A stretch of 41,119 nt of DNA from Anaerotignum sp. (lineage in GTDB: Bacteria > Bacillota > Clostridia > Lachnospirales > Anaerotignaceae): the NCBI RefSeq assembly GCF_017483025.1, contig NZ_JAFUMA010000113.1, forward strand, positions 1 to 41,119, written 5' to 3'. Every line of letters starts with the position of its first letter. The stretch's first letter is position 1. Under the pieces are notes generated by a model, which saw nothing but the letters and a program-made list of their open reading frames with translations, made no database searches and was not told where the DNA came from. The translations under genes and the position numbers were made by a program. This document shows positions 32,119 through 39,990 of this stretch, one piece after another.

Positions 32119-32925
32119 TTAAATCAGTTCCATAATACCTGCCATAACACCGCGTTTTTCGCCCATGCCTCTATGGGAATAAAAACGTACCTGATCGCAT
32201 TTAGTGCAAAGGCCGCTGATTTCGATATCCTTCACGCCCATTTCCGCCAGCAGTCTGCGGTTGCACTCCCACAGGTCCATTTTATATTTGCCTTCCTGAG
32301 AAGGGTCAACTTCCACGATGTCATCTGTCCATTCAATGTTCTCTTTAAATAAGTTTAACACAGGTTCGTCCATCTGGAAACAGCATTTACCAATAGAAGG
32401 GCCAATAGCCGCTGTCACGTCTGCAGGGTCTGTTCCAAAGGCTTCCATCATGGCCTGCAGGGTCTTTTCTGCCATACGCTTGCCTGTGCCCATCCAGCCG
32501 CAGTGGGCCACCCCGATAGCCTTGTTTTTCTTATCCAGCAGGAACACAGGCACACAGTCCGCGCCAAAGATCACCAGAGGGATATTCTTTTCATTTGTGA
32601 TAAGACCATCCACATCCGTATAGCCTCTGTCGATCCAGACACCCTTGCCCTTGTCTTCTGCTGTCACTCTGCGCACATTTGTGGTGTGGGTCTGCTGAGA
32701 TGTCACATAGTTGTCTGCCGTAAAACCAACGGCATCCGCCAGGATACGATAATTTTCCCATACAGGTTCCTTTGCTTCTCCACGGGAAAGCCCCATGTTC
32801 ATGGTTGCCCAATGCTCTGTGCTGACACCGCCGTGGCGGGTGGTGAAACAATGACGCACCATGCCTGTTTTCTCTAAGTTTTCAAATGTAATGTATTCTA
32901 AATCGCCTTTTTTAACAATTGCCAT
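32119..32925 (-). CDS. pgeF: Peptidoglycan editing factor PgeF (YfiH, laccase-domain)
   Basis: 268 residues from the ATG at 32925 (behind AAAAAGGAG). A longer frame exists upstream but crosses a GC-rich spacer and lacks a ribosome site. The multicopper-oxidase-like domain has RHGGVSTEHW near 36, FGADCVPVFLLD near 117 and VAHCGWMGTGKRMAEKT near 134. These place the conserved His and Cys metal ligands. The C-terminus has DIEISGLCTKCD and SHRGMGEKRG. In E. coli the family corrects misincorporated L-serine in muropeptides, and a purine nucleoside activity is also reported for relatives. It follows rnhB-yraN. Confidence 0.92.
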   Translation of the reverse strand: MAIVKKGDLEYITFENLEKTGMVRHCFTTRHGGVSTEHWATMNMGLSRGEAKEPVWENYRILADAVGFTADNYVTSQQTHTTNVRRVTAEDKGKGVWIDRGYTDVDGLITNEKNIPLVIFGADCVPVFLLDKKNKAIGVAHCGWMGTGKRMAEKTLQAMMEAFGTDPADVTAAIGPSIGKCCFQMDEPVLNLFKENIEWTDDIVEVDPSQEGKYKMDLWECNRRLLAEMGVKDIEISGLCTKCDQVRFYSHRGMGEKRGVMAGIMELI

Positions 32926-33017
32926 TTTATTCTCCTTTTTCGATGGACTCCGTCCCTCACTTGGCCAGCGCCCTTGCCGCAACGGGGTGCAGGGGTTGAG
33001 CTCCTGCTGGGGGTATC

Positions 33018-34151
33018 TTACAGCTGGAATGCATCCTCTGTATAACGGAAGTATACCTTGCCGTCATTGTTCAGTACCTCTGCCACATCAAAGCGAAAAT
33101 CGTAGCCCAGCTGCTCCAGACAATTCTGGGCAATATAGGCCTTCGCCGCACGGATGATGTGCTGCTGCTTCCAGTGATTCACCGCCTCCGCAGGCGTTCC
33201 CATCTCTTCATTTTTTCTGTATTTTACTTCCGTAAAAACGATATATGTATCTTTTTTGGCGATGATATCGATCTCGCCTTTCAGGGCATGGAAATTCCTC
33301 TCCAAAATCTCATAGCCCATTTTCTCCATCTGCTTTGCCGCAATGGCTTCCCCGCGATGACCCTTGTCCGTCGTCGTTTCTCCATCCTGGGGCAGGAAAT
33401 TTTTCACGAAGGTTTTCCGATGGATGGGCGTGATACCCAGTTTTTTGATGCCCTCAATATGCTCCGCAGAGCCATAGCCTTTATTCGCCGCAAAGCCATA
33501 ACCGGGGTAAACCTCATCGAAGGCTTCCATCATACGGTCACGATAGACCTTGGCAATAATACTGGCCGCCCCGATGGACATGCTCTTGGCATCCCCTTTG
33601 ATGATGCCTTTCTGGGGTGTAGAGACCATAGGGATGGTCACCGCATCGGCAAGGATATAATCCGCTCTGGGGCTCAGCTGAGAAAGAGCATCCCGCATGG
33701 CCTCATAGGTTGCCTGCAGGATATTGATTTCGTCGATACGCTCATTGGAAACGACGCCGATGCCGTAGGACACAGCTTTTTCCAGAATGATATCATAGAG
33801 TTCTTCTCTCTTTTTGGCGGAAAGCTTCTTGGAGTCATTGACTCCTTCGATTTTGCAGCCTTTCGGCAAAATCACCGCCGCCGCCACCACCGGCCCTGCC
33901 AGCGGGCCTCTGCCCACTTCATCGATACCGGCAACCAGTTCATAACCTGCATCCCAACAACCACGCTCGTAGGTCAAGATTTCTTCCAGACGCTCCAATT
34001 CCTGCAGATGCTTGTCATATTTCTTCCGAAAAGAGGTCAGCAGGTTTTGGACGCCCTTTCGGCTGTCTGCTTCAAATTGTTTCATCTGTTCCGGCAGTGT
34101 TTCCATGGAACAACTGCTCAAAATTTCTTTGATTTCACTGATAGACTGCAT
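33018..34151 (-). CDS. rnhB: Ribonuclease HII fused to YraN/UPF0102 endonuclease-like domain
   Basis: 377 residues from the ATG at 34151 (after AGGAGAGG). Residues 1-60 are a helical N-terminal extension like that of Firmicutes RNase HII. RnhB follows, with AGIDEVGRGPLAGPVVAAAV near 75-94 (catalytic Asp/Glu), LADAVTIP and GAASIIAKVYRDRMM. It cleaves RNA of RNA-DNA hybrids, including single ribonucleotides. From about residue 264 to the end is a complete YraN domain (GHRGEAIAAKQMEKMGYEIL, KGEIDIIAKK and VFTEVKYRKN) with the restriction-endonuclease-like E-D-EVK pattern. rnhB and yraN are usually adjacent separate genes. Here the frame is unbroken, so this is a true fusion. Confidence 0.95.
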   Translation of the reverse strand: MQSISEIKEILSSCSMETLPEQMKQFEADSRKGVQNLLTSFRKKYDKHLQELERLEEILTYERGCWDAGYELVAGIDEVGRGPLAGPVVAAAVILPKGCKIEGVNDSKKLSAKKREELYDIILEKAVSYGIGVVSNERIDEINILQATYEAMRDALSQLSPRADYILADAVTIPMVSTPQKGIIKGDAKSMSIGAASIIAKVYRDRMMEAFDEVYPGYGFAANKGYGSAEHIEGIKKLGITPIHRKTFVKNFLPQDGETTTDKGHRGEAIAAKQMEKMGYEILERNFHALKGEIDIIAKKDTYIVFTEVKYRKNEEMGTPAEAVNHWKQQHIIRAAKAYIAQNCLEQLGYDFRFDVAEVLNNDGKVYFRYTEDAFQL

Positions 34152-34233
34152 ATGACCTCTCCTCTCCGTCCGCATTATCATACTATATTTTCGACTTTCT
34201 TGCAACGAAAGTGTATGACAGACAATTTTCGAA

Positions 34234-34262
34234 TTGTATGTAGCCTACTATTGTGCTATGAT
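34234..34262 (+). promoter_or_regulatory. Promoter of the phzF-like gene
   Basis: -35 TTGTAT (34234-34239), 17 bp, -10 TATGAT (34257-34262), 46 bases before the start codon. Confidence 0.55.
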
Positions 34263-34307
34263 TAAATCAGAAAAAATCGTATTTTACATATAAGGAGGTC
34301 ATTTAGT

Positions 34308-35087
34308 ATGAAATGTTACCATGTTGACGCTTTCGCTGAAAAAGTATTCGAAGGCAACCCCGCAGCGGTTTGCGTGCTGGACAAATACCCTTCCGATGAG
34401 CTGATGCTGAAAATTGCCATCGAAAACAATCTCTCCGAAACCGCTTTCGCCGTAAAAGAAGGCGAAAACTATCACCTGAGATGGTTTACCCCCGGCGGTG
34501 AAATCGACCTGTGCGGTCATGCCACTCTGGGTACATCCTACGTACTGTTCTCCTTCTTTGAAAAGGAAGCAACATCCATCACCTTCAACACCATGAGCGG
34601 TCCTCTGACTGTTGTGAAAAAAGGTGACCTGCTGGAAATGGACTTCCCCGCATATGAACTGAAAGAAGTTCCCGTGACAGACCAGATGGAAGAAATCTTT
34701 GGTGTAAGACCCGTGGAAGCATGGCTGGGCCGTGACCTGCTTTGTGTATTTGAAAAGGAAGCCGATGTAGTGAATATGGCACCCGATCACGGCAGAATCA
34801 CAGAGCTGGATGGTCTGCTGCAGCATGTGACAGCCAAAGGCACAAATTATGATTCCGTATCCCGTTCCTTCTGCTCCAAACTGGCTATCACAGAAGACCC
34901 CGTTTGCGGCAGCGGTCACTGCCATATCGTTCCCTTCTGGGCACAGAAACTGGGCAAAAATCAGATCATTGCAAGACAGGCCTCCAAACGCGGCGGCACA
35001 CTGCACTGCAATCTGAATGGCGACAGAGTAACACTGGCCGGCTCCGCAGTGCTGTATTCCATCGCTGATCTGTATGTAGAAGAATAA
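34308..35087 (+). CDS. PhzF family isomerase/epimerase-like protein
   Basis: 259 residues. The family start MKCYHVDAFAEKVFEGNPAA, the catalytic glutamate in NLSETAFAV (about E45), FTPGGEIDLCGHATLG near 65 and the second-half PVCGSGHC near 205 are all present. PhzF proteins have a diaminopimelate-epimerase-like fold with two similar halves. Apart from true PhzF in phenazine synthesis, most members have unknown substrates, and no phenazine genes lie here. The start follows AAGGAGG. A single-gene unit. Confidence 0.93.
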   Translation: MKCYHVDAFAEKVFEGNPAAVCVLDKYPSDELMLKIAIENNLSETAFAVKEGENYHLRWFTPGGEIDLCGHATLGTSYVLFSFFEKEATSITFNTMSGPLTVVKKGDLLEMDFPAYELKEVPVTDQMEEIFGVRPVEAWLGRDLLCVFEKEADVVNMAPDHGRITELDGLLQHVTAKGTNYDSVSRSFCSKLAITEDPVCGSGHCHIVPFWAQKLGKNQIIARQASKRGGTLHCNLNGDRVTLAGSAVLYSIADLYVEE

Positions 35088-35165
35088 AGTTTCCGTTCCT
35101 TCCTCTTTCGGAAATAAAAAAAGCCCCCCCTGCATAGATGGGCGTCCACAAAACAGTATTTAGTA

Positions 35166-35203
35166 TGCCCGAAGAAGCCCGACCTTCTTCGGGCGTTTCT
35201 TTG
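35166..35203 (+). terminator. Terminator after the phzF-like gene
   Basis: GCCCGAAGAAG and CTTCTTCGGGC flank a six-base loop, followed by GTTTCTTT on the plus strand. Confidence 0.85.
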
Positions 35204-35301
35204 AGTAGGCGGTAGAACTTTTTGCATATTTCTGATATACTTCACTCAACAAAAGAGTAAGATAAAATTTGAATTTGCTGAAGAAAGGAGTGCTCATCAG
35301 T

Positions 35302-36390
35302 ATGAAAGAATTCCGCATTGATTTTGGCGAAGAACAGCTGGAAGAACTTCGCCAGCGTATAGGATCTACCAGATTGCCAAGATCATTGAACAATGAGAAT
35401 TGGATTTTAGGAACGAACAGCGATTATTTGCAGACGCTTCTTGATTATTGGCGCGATGGATATGATTGGTCGCGTAAGCAGCGAGAATTGAATCAGTATC
35501 CCCAATTCACATGTGAACTGGACGGACTTACCGTTCACTTCTTTCACATTCCCGGTTCACGCAAAGACGCAATGCCGCTGCTGCTGACGCACGGATGGCC
35601 TGACAGCTTCCTGCGCTATGCAAAGGTATTCCCTCTGCTTTCAGATTACGACCTTGTGGTGCCATCGCTGCCGGGCTTCGCATTTTCAACGCTGCCACCG
35701 AAGGGCTTTCTAAACAATGCTGAAGTTGCCGAAATATGGCACCGACTGATGACAGAGGTGCTGGGATACAAAGAATATGCGGCATCAGGCGGTGATATGG
35801 GCCGCGGCGTAACCTGCTACCTCGCCACACGTTATCCGCAGGAAGTCAGGGGTATCCACCTCACCGACGTGGGATTAGTAGGCGAACTTATTTCTGCGGC
35901 AGATGAGAAATTGACACCTGCTGAACTCTCCTATAAACGCAAGGCCATTGAATGGCAGCGTATGGAGGGCGCATATATCAACATTCACAGCACAAAACCG
36001 CAGACGCTGGCGTATTTGCTAAGCGACTCTCCTGCAGGTATGGCAGCTTGGATAACAGAGAAGTATCACGCTTGGAGCGACTGGCCGCTGTTGACCATGG
36101 ACGACATTCTTGACTGTCTGACGCTCTATTGGATGACAAATACGGCCTGCACCTCCATTCGTGCCTATCATGGTAATAGTTTTACGTTGCCACCACTTGG
36201 CAAAGTTACTGTCCCAACAGCCATTGCTGCCTTTCCTCACGATGTTCTCCCTGCGCCGAGGGAGTGGATAGAAAAGAACTATCCCGTCATAATGTACACT
36301 GAGATGCCGCGCGGTGGGCACTTCACTGCTCTTGAGCAGCCGGAGAAATTCGCAGAAAACATTTCTCAGTTTATGAATATCATCATATAA
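35302..36390 (+). CDS. Epoxide hydrolase, microsomal-type (EHN domain alpha/beta hydrolase)
   Basis: 362 residues from the ATG at 35302, with GAAAGGAG 11 bases upstream. The N-terminal EHN domain (1-80, FGEEQLEELRQRIGSTRLP) precedes an alpha/beta hydrolase. It has HGWP at 97-100 (oxyanion hole), nucleophile D165 in GGDMGRG, probable acid D314 and general base H340 in RGGHFTALEQPE. The family opens epoxides to diols through an ester intermediate. Such enzymes are uncommon in strict anaerobes. Codon use differs somewhat from its neighbours (more GCG, ACG and CGC), and it lies next to a prophage edge, so recent acquisition is likely. The natural substrate is unknown. Confidence 0.93.
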   Translation: MKEFRIDFGEEQLEELRQRIGSTRLPRSLNNENWILGTNSDYLQTLLDYWRDGYDWSRKQRELNQYPQFTCELDGLTVHFFHIPGSRKDAMPLLLTHGWPDSFLRYAKVFPLLSDYDLVVPSLPGFAFSTLPPKGFLNNAEVAEIWHRLMTEVLGYKEYAASGGDMGRGVTCYLATRYPQEVRGIHLTDVGLVGELISAADEKLTPAELSYKRKAIEWQRMEGAYINIHSTKPQTLAYLLSDSPAGMAAWITEKYHAWSDWPLLTMDDILDCLTLYWMTNTACTSIRAYHGNSFTLPPLGKVTVPTAIAAFPHDVLPAPREWIEKNYPVIMYTEMPRGGHFTALEQPEKFAENISQFMNIII

Positions 36391-36689
36391 CTCTATACAC
36401 ATGGAAAGGCTCAGTTAATTTCAATTTATCGGGCAGTCGAAAATCCCTGTGGACTTGTTGGCGGCAAACGGTTTAAAAAACAAAAAAGCATCCGTATGAT
36501 CGTAACCATACGGGTGCTTAACTGTTTTACGGAAATCGCCCTATTTCAGGGGGCTTTTTTTATTTTTATACTTCCATTGTCATTTAGGGATTTTCTTTCA
36601 GTTTTCCCCATGATTTCAGGCATTTTCAGCACTTCACATTCCTTTTTTATGGTCTATTTTTCGCGATTTCCATTTATAATGGTACGCTT
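36391..36689. other. Junction region between epoxide hydrolase gene and prophage-like block
   Basis: About 300 bases without a recognised gene. It holds the phage-operon terminator (listed separately). A second hairpin with plus-strand T tract (GCCC-TATTTCA-GGGGGC then TTTTTTT, about 36539-36565) could stop plus-strand transcription. A 28-codon minus-strand frame (36546-36632, GTG start 7 bases after AAGGA) overlaps that hairpin and is too weak to call. The chromosomal attachment site, if any, should lie here or just to the left. Confidence 0.5.
36474..36518 (-). terminator. Terminator of the prophage-like operon
   Basis: GCACCCGTATG and CATACGGATGC pair across an 8-base loop, followed by TTTTTTGTTTTTT on the minus strand, about 170 bases past the sigma-factor gene. 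Confidence 0.85.
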
Positions 36690-37454
36690 TTAGTACGCCC
36701 ATCTTTCCGCAGCCTTTTCCCTTTTCAGCACGGTATATTCCACAGCACTACAGCCAGAATTGCGCCACATGGAGAAGCTACCTCTATAGCCACATCTGGA
36801 AATAATATCATCCTGATATACTTTCAGCTTTTCTCGGTTCTTTCCTCGTCTCAGATGGCGCAAGGCTTCGGCTTCCCTACCTCTGCACAAACCTTCTGTA
36901 ATGCCATGTCTTTCTGCAATCTGTCGGATGGTCATCCCCCCAAAATATCTTCCTCGGATAGTATACGCCTGATCTGCGTTAAGTGTATCAATGCAGCCTT
37001 CCAAATCAGAGCGCAGTCTTTTGGTGTAATCCATATCTTCAATACGCTGCAAATCATCAGCGGCGGTTTCGTCCTCCAGCAGATCCTCTAGTGTCGATTC
37101 TTCCTCGCCTACTGGCGTGCTAAGGCTTTTTGCATTGTTAAGCGGTTCTTTCCTGCCTTGCTGAGTTCTGACACCACACAGAGCATTAAAAACATTCTGT
37201 AATGGGTATGTCATAAAAGATAAAAATAAAAAGCCCTTGTCTGGATCATAATAATTAACGGCAGCCATAAATGCAAAATATGATTCCTGCTTCAGATCAT
37301 CCAGCGTAACGCCTGCTCTGGCGCATAATTCAGAATGTAAATAGTAATAGTCTGCCGCTTTGGCGTGGGCAAATCTTTCCACACGTTCCCATAAAGAGGG
37401 GGTAAGTTCTTGATTCCCGCCTTTGATTACCATTACCAATTCTTCATTTGTCAT
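36690..37454 (-). CDS. Phage-type sigma-70 family RNA polymerase sigma factor
   Basis: 254 residues. The sigma region 2 is recognisable at about 45-110 (TLDDLKQESYFAFMAAVNYYDPDKGFLFLSFM, listed here only as the DLKQESYFA and FLSFMTYPLQN motifs). An acidic linker (STPVGEEESTLEDLLEDE) precedes a sigma region 4 helix-turn-helix at about 155-205 (TLNADQAYTIRGRYFGGMTI then RQIAERHGIT). A basic C-terminal extension of about 50 residues follows. Similar proteins in Clostridial prophages direct late or element-specific transcription. It is the last gene of the block, behind AAGGCGG. Confidence 0.88.
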   Translation of the reverse strand: MTNEELVMVIKGGNQELTPSLWERVERFAHAKAADYYYLHSELCARAGVTLDDLKQESYFAFMAAVNYYDPDKGFLFLSFMTYPLQNVFNALCGVRTQQGRKEPLNNAKSLSTPVGEEESTLEDLLEDETAADDLQRIEDMDYTKRLRSDLEGCIDTLNADQAYTIRGRYFGGMTIRQIAERHGITEGLCRGREAEALRHLRRGKNREKLKVYQDDIISRCGYRGSFSMWRNSGCSAVEYTVLKREKAAERWAY

Positions 37455-37473
37455 TATGCCACCGCCTTATATA

Positions 37474-37731
37474 TTAAGCCCCTTTGTTTTCTTCTGGTTT
37501 ATCATCGTGCAAAGCACCAATCAGGCCGATAAGTGCATTGTATGCTTTCTGGTATCCTGCCGGAATATCACTAAGAGGTACTACCTCTTTAATGTTTTCC
37601 GGCTCTGCCAAACAATCTAATAGATTCGTTTTTTTCTCGCTGCCGTCATCATAAACAACCTTTACATATACGCCCATAATGGCTATGGCCCTATCCAGCA
37701 GTTTATTAACCTTTCTGTAATTGCAATTCAT
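37474..37731 (-). CDS. Hypothetical phage protein, 85 residues
   Basis: Begins MNCNYRKVNKLLDRAIAIMG. A mixed alpha/beta protein with a DDGSEKK turn and a C-terminal acidic tail, without recognisable domain. It overlaps the end of the 73-residue gene by 26 bases, with GAGAGG seven bases before its ATG, so the two are coupled. Function unknown. Confidence 0.75.
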   Translation of the reverse strand: MNCNYRKVNKLLDRAIAIMGVYVKVVYDDGSEKKTNLLDCLAEPENIKEVVPLSDIPAGYQKAYNALIGLIGALHDDKPEENKGA

Positions 37732-37927
37732 TTAACATCCTCTCCAATCCATCAATCTTTCTTTCCTGCTCATCCACACGCAGGCTTGTCAAAATACTAT
37801 TGCAAGAGTAAATAATGGCGTTGGCTGTTTTCGGTTCGATTTGCCCGTTCAACAGCATATTATTGACACGGCTTAAGGCACGCCTTACCTCAGTTGCCGT
37901 GCTGGTTTTCAGCCTTAATTTTGCCAT
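37706..37927 (-). CDS. Hypothetical phage protein, 73 residues (helical)
   Basis: Begins MAKLRLKTSTATEVRRALSR and is almost entirely helical, with a probable C-terminal coiled coil (RKIDGLERMLNELQLQ). Similar small proteins occur near packaging genes in Firmicutes prophages as I recall, but I cannot name a function. The start follows AAGGTGG. It follows the capsid gene after 60 bases. Confidence 0.75.
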   Translation of the reverse strand: MAKLRLKTSTATEVRRALSRVNNMLLNGQIEPKTANAIIYSCNSILTSLRVDEQERKIDGLERMLNELQLQKG

Positions 37928-37987
37928 AATATCACCACCTTATAAAAAGGGGATACTGCGTAACACAGTACCCCCAGCATATACCTA

Positions 37988-38824
37988 TCAAACTGTCACT
38001 GCCTGATAATAGATTGCTTTTGTTTTGTTTTCCATAACAAAGGCATCGTAACAGATACGGCCCTCTACCAACCAGCCATTCACGCCGGGAGGGTTATCAT
38101 GCATTTTGTAGTCTTCCAGTTTCTTAGGTGCTACTGTTGCAGAAGGGTGCACCAGCATAAAGCCGAAGCCTTCGGGCAGTCTGGAGGCAGGTACTTTGAT
38201 AACATTCATACCGTCCAGATTAGAGATAACACCTTTCAGTCTCAGATCATTACCAATGTCTGTTGCCATTGTAATATCCGCACATTTTTTCATCAGCTGA
38301 TATACATCAGGTGTCACGATCAGGTTTCTTCCTGTTTCAGGTACCAGTGCATCATCCAGAACTTTAGACGCTTCAATGATATTATCGTAGATATTTTCTG
38401 CTGTCAGTGTTACGGCTTCGGGCTTTGTACCAGCCTTTTCACACATAACGCCAAACACATAAGAATCAATCTCAGGAATAATAACTTCCCTCTGCTGTCT
38501 GGACAGGGCTGTTGCTGCTTCCAGTGCCATACCCGTTTCGTCTGCATCCAGCTTATCAATGGCAAATGTAAAGGATCTGTCCTTTTTCAGTGTCATTTCT
38601 TCTGTTGTTGCATCCAGGGAAGCCACTTCACCATAACGGGAAGCATTGGCACCTGTGCCAGCTCTGTCATAGTCATTCATTGGTGCTGTAGATACTTTGT
38701 AGATTTTAACCGCATGAGCACCAGCCCAGTCAAAATCGTTATTTGTCAGTAATGTCAATTTGCTTTCCTTTGTGAAAATCTCATCCACATAAGGAGCGTA
38801 CTTTGTAATCAGTTCAATCGCCAT
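37988..38824 (-). CDS. Phage major capsid protein
   Basis: 278 residues. Begins MAIELITKYAPYVDEIFTKE and has the layout of tailed-phage coat proteins encoded right after a scaffold. There is an N-terminal arm, a central region (DRSFTFAIDKLDADETGM) like the HK97-fold spine helix and E-loop area of this family, and a C-terminal beta-rich part ending in VMENKTKAIYYQ. It would form the shell of the phage head. The start follows GGAGGAGAA and lies three bases after the scaffold stop codon. Fold assignment is by family resemblance, not by motif. Confidence 0.82.
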   Translation of the reverse strand: MAIELITKYAPYVDEIFTKESKLTLLTNNDFDWAGAHAVKIYKVSTAPMNDYDRAGTGANASRYGEVASLDATTEEMTLKKDRSFTFAIDKLDADETGMALEAATALSRQQREVIIPEIDSYVFGVMCEKAGTKPEAVTLTAENIYDNIIEASKVLDDALVPETGRNLIVTPDVYQLMKKCADITMATDIGNDLRLKGVISNLDGMNVIKVPASRLPEGFGFMLVHPSATVAPKKLEDYKMHDNPPGVNGWLVEGRICYDAFVMENKTKAIYYQAVTV

Positions 38825-38827
38825 AAA

Positions 38828-39247
38828 TTATTCTCCTCCTCTTTGGATACCCATGGCAGCCATGATCTGGAGGGCTTCGGCATCAAAGTTTCCTTTGCCA
38901 ACCCCTTCCATATCCGCTGGTCTGTTAGGGTTTTCGAAATAGTTTTTATCTTTCACAAGCGCATTATAGATTTCCTCATCCGTTTTTCCGCTGTTTTCCG
39001 GCTCAGCTAAAGCCTGTTTGAACTTGGAATACACGCCCTCTCTAGTCAGATCATTGATAAACGCTTTATCCTTTACCAGACCGTCAAAGCGTGCCTTATA
39101 ACCGCTTTCTGTTTTCTCCGCTTCCAGTTCAGCAACCAGAGCATCATATTTCAGCTTGTACTCGTTTTCATTTTTCTCTTTGTACTCTTTGAGCCTTGCG
39201 CTTACGATGTTGTTTACTTCTTCCTGGGTAAATGTTTTTTCAGACAT
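38828..39247 (-). CDS. Phage capsid scaffold protein
   Basis: 139 residues. Begins MSEKTFTQEEVNNIVSARLK and continues as a long charged coiled coil (KEYKEKNENEYKLKYDALVA). It ends in a glycine-rich tail (GVGKGNFDAEALQIMAAMG). This charge pattern and the position directly before the capsid gene are typical of GP20/DUF4355-type scaffolds, which template head assembly and leave the mature head. The start follows AAAGGAGG. It heads the scaffold-capsid transcript, behind a leader with a terminator-like hairpin. Confidence 0.85.
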   Translation of the reverse strand: MSEKTFTQEEVNNIVSARLKEYKEKNENEYKLKYDALVAELEAEKTESGYKARFDGLVKDKAFINDLTREGVYSKFKQALAEPENSGKTDEEIYNALVKDKNYFENPNRPADMEGVGKGNFDAEALQIMAAMGIQRGGE

Positions 39248-39301
39248 ATATATTCCTCCTTTTTACGCTCTGAGTGAGCTGCATATCTGATCGTGGAAAT
39301 T

Positions 39302-39340
39302 AAAAAAGCGCAGGAAGGTTTTATTTACCTTTCCCACGCC
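39302..39340 (-). terminator. Terminator-like hairpin in the scaffold-capsid leader
   Basis: On the minus strand GCGTGGGAAAGG and CCTTCCTGCGC pair across a 9-base loop and are followed by TTTTTT. It lies between the promoter at 39402-39430 and the scaffold start, so it can end a transcript of about 95 bases. That RNA also contains CAGTTA-CA-TAACTG (39355-39368). Confidence 0.7.
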
Positions 39341-39394
39341 TTAATATTGGCTTACAGTTATGTAACTGCGGTACTCCCTACGCTATTCATTTAC

Positions 39395-39430
39395 AAGGGG
39401 TATTATACCATAAATCCCTTGAAATATCAA
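39395..39430 (-). promoter_or_regulatory. Promoter/operator ahead of scaffold-capsid genes
   Basis: -35 TTGATA (39425-39430), 17 bp, -10 TATAAT (39402-39407), preceded by TGG (extended -10). An inverted repeat flanks the -10: AAGGGGT at 39395-39401 and ATCCCTT at 39414-39420. The same architecture recurs at 39991-40026. Confidence 0.7.
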
Positions 39431-39447
39431 TGTTTACGGTTGGTGGC

Positions 39448-39717
39448 TTAAATACCTCTAAATGTTTCACTGATGCACCCTTTCGGGCATTTTACTTCAT
39501 AAAAACTATTATGTTTTTCCATCTGCATTTTTTCGCCGCAGTACAAACAAACCTTATCTGTCGAGTTGTTTTTCTGGTAATCAGTAATAACTGCATCTAC
39601 CAAACTAACTTCCGCTTTTAGTTTTTCGAGATACTCTTCATATTCTTTATCATCCAAAGTCAATGCATCGGAAAAATCGGATGGAATATCATCAATATAA
39701 GTTTCCTTCGGTGTCAT
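39448..39717 (-). CDS. Small zinc-ribbon phage protein
   Basis: 89 residues from the ATG at 39717 (after AAGGAGTG). The frame continues upstream without a ribosome site. The acidic N-terminal half has a helical DDKEYEEYLEKLKAEVSLVD stretch. The C-terminal part carries a zinc ribbon, VCLYCGEKM ... VKCPKGCIS, with four spaced cysteines. Its start lies just inside the stop of the 81-codon frame upstream. It probably binds zinc; role unknown. Confidence 0.7.
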   Translation of the reverse strand: MTPKETYIDDIPSDFSDALTLDDKEYEEYLEKLKAEVSLVDAVITDYQKNNSTDKVCLYCGEKMQMEKHNSFYEVKCPKGCISETFRGI

Positions 39718-39730
39718 TGTTTTCACTCCT

Positions 39731-39967
39731 TCATCCGATTGCAATCTGCTTTTCGGTTGGCGCGCCCTCTCTGGTAATCACTCTATATAGATGTGGTAGC
39801 AGATGCTCATATCCTTTCACAGTGTCTCCATCTGCCAGCCTCAAACACTCGAATTTTTCTATTTTTCTATCAAATAGGATTTGTCCAGACACTTCTTTTG
39901 CTTCAAGTCCATAAGCGTAAACAATGTAGTTTTCAGTATCTTCAATCTTTTTTATGTACCACCACAT
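39731..39967 (-). CDS. Hypothetical phage protein, 78 residues
   Basis: Begins MWWYIKKIEDTENYIVYAYG and contains LRLADGDTVKGYEHLLPHLY. The ATG at 39967 is ten bases after GGGAG; a GTG nine bases earlier is less well placed. Mixed alpha/beta, no known domain. It is first after the duplicated promoter at 39998-40026 and is followed at once by the zinc-ribbon gene. Confidence 0.65.
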   Translation of the reverse strand: MWWYIKKIEDTENYIVYAYGLEAKEVSGQILFDRKIEKFECLRLADGDTVKGYEHLLPHLYRVITREGAPTEKQIAIG

Positions 39968-39990
39968 ATTATTCACACTCCCTTCATCTT

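Noticed and set aside
36546..36632. 28-codon minus-strand frame downstream of the phage sigma factor
   Set aside because: It starts with GTG, overlaps a hairpin and has a biased Lys/Pro composition; the AAGGA site alone is not enough.
36496..36693. Plus-strand 65-codon hydrophobic frame near the prophage edge
   Set aside because: It begins inside the terminator hairpin, has no ribosome site and its hydrophobicity comes from T-rich sequence.
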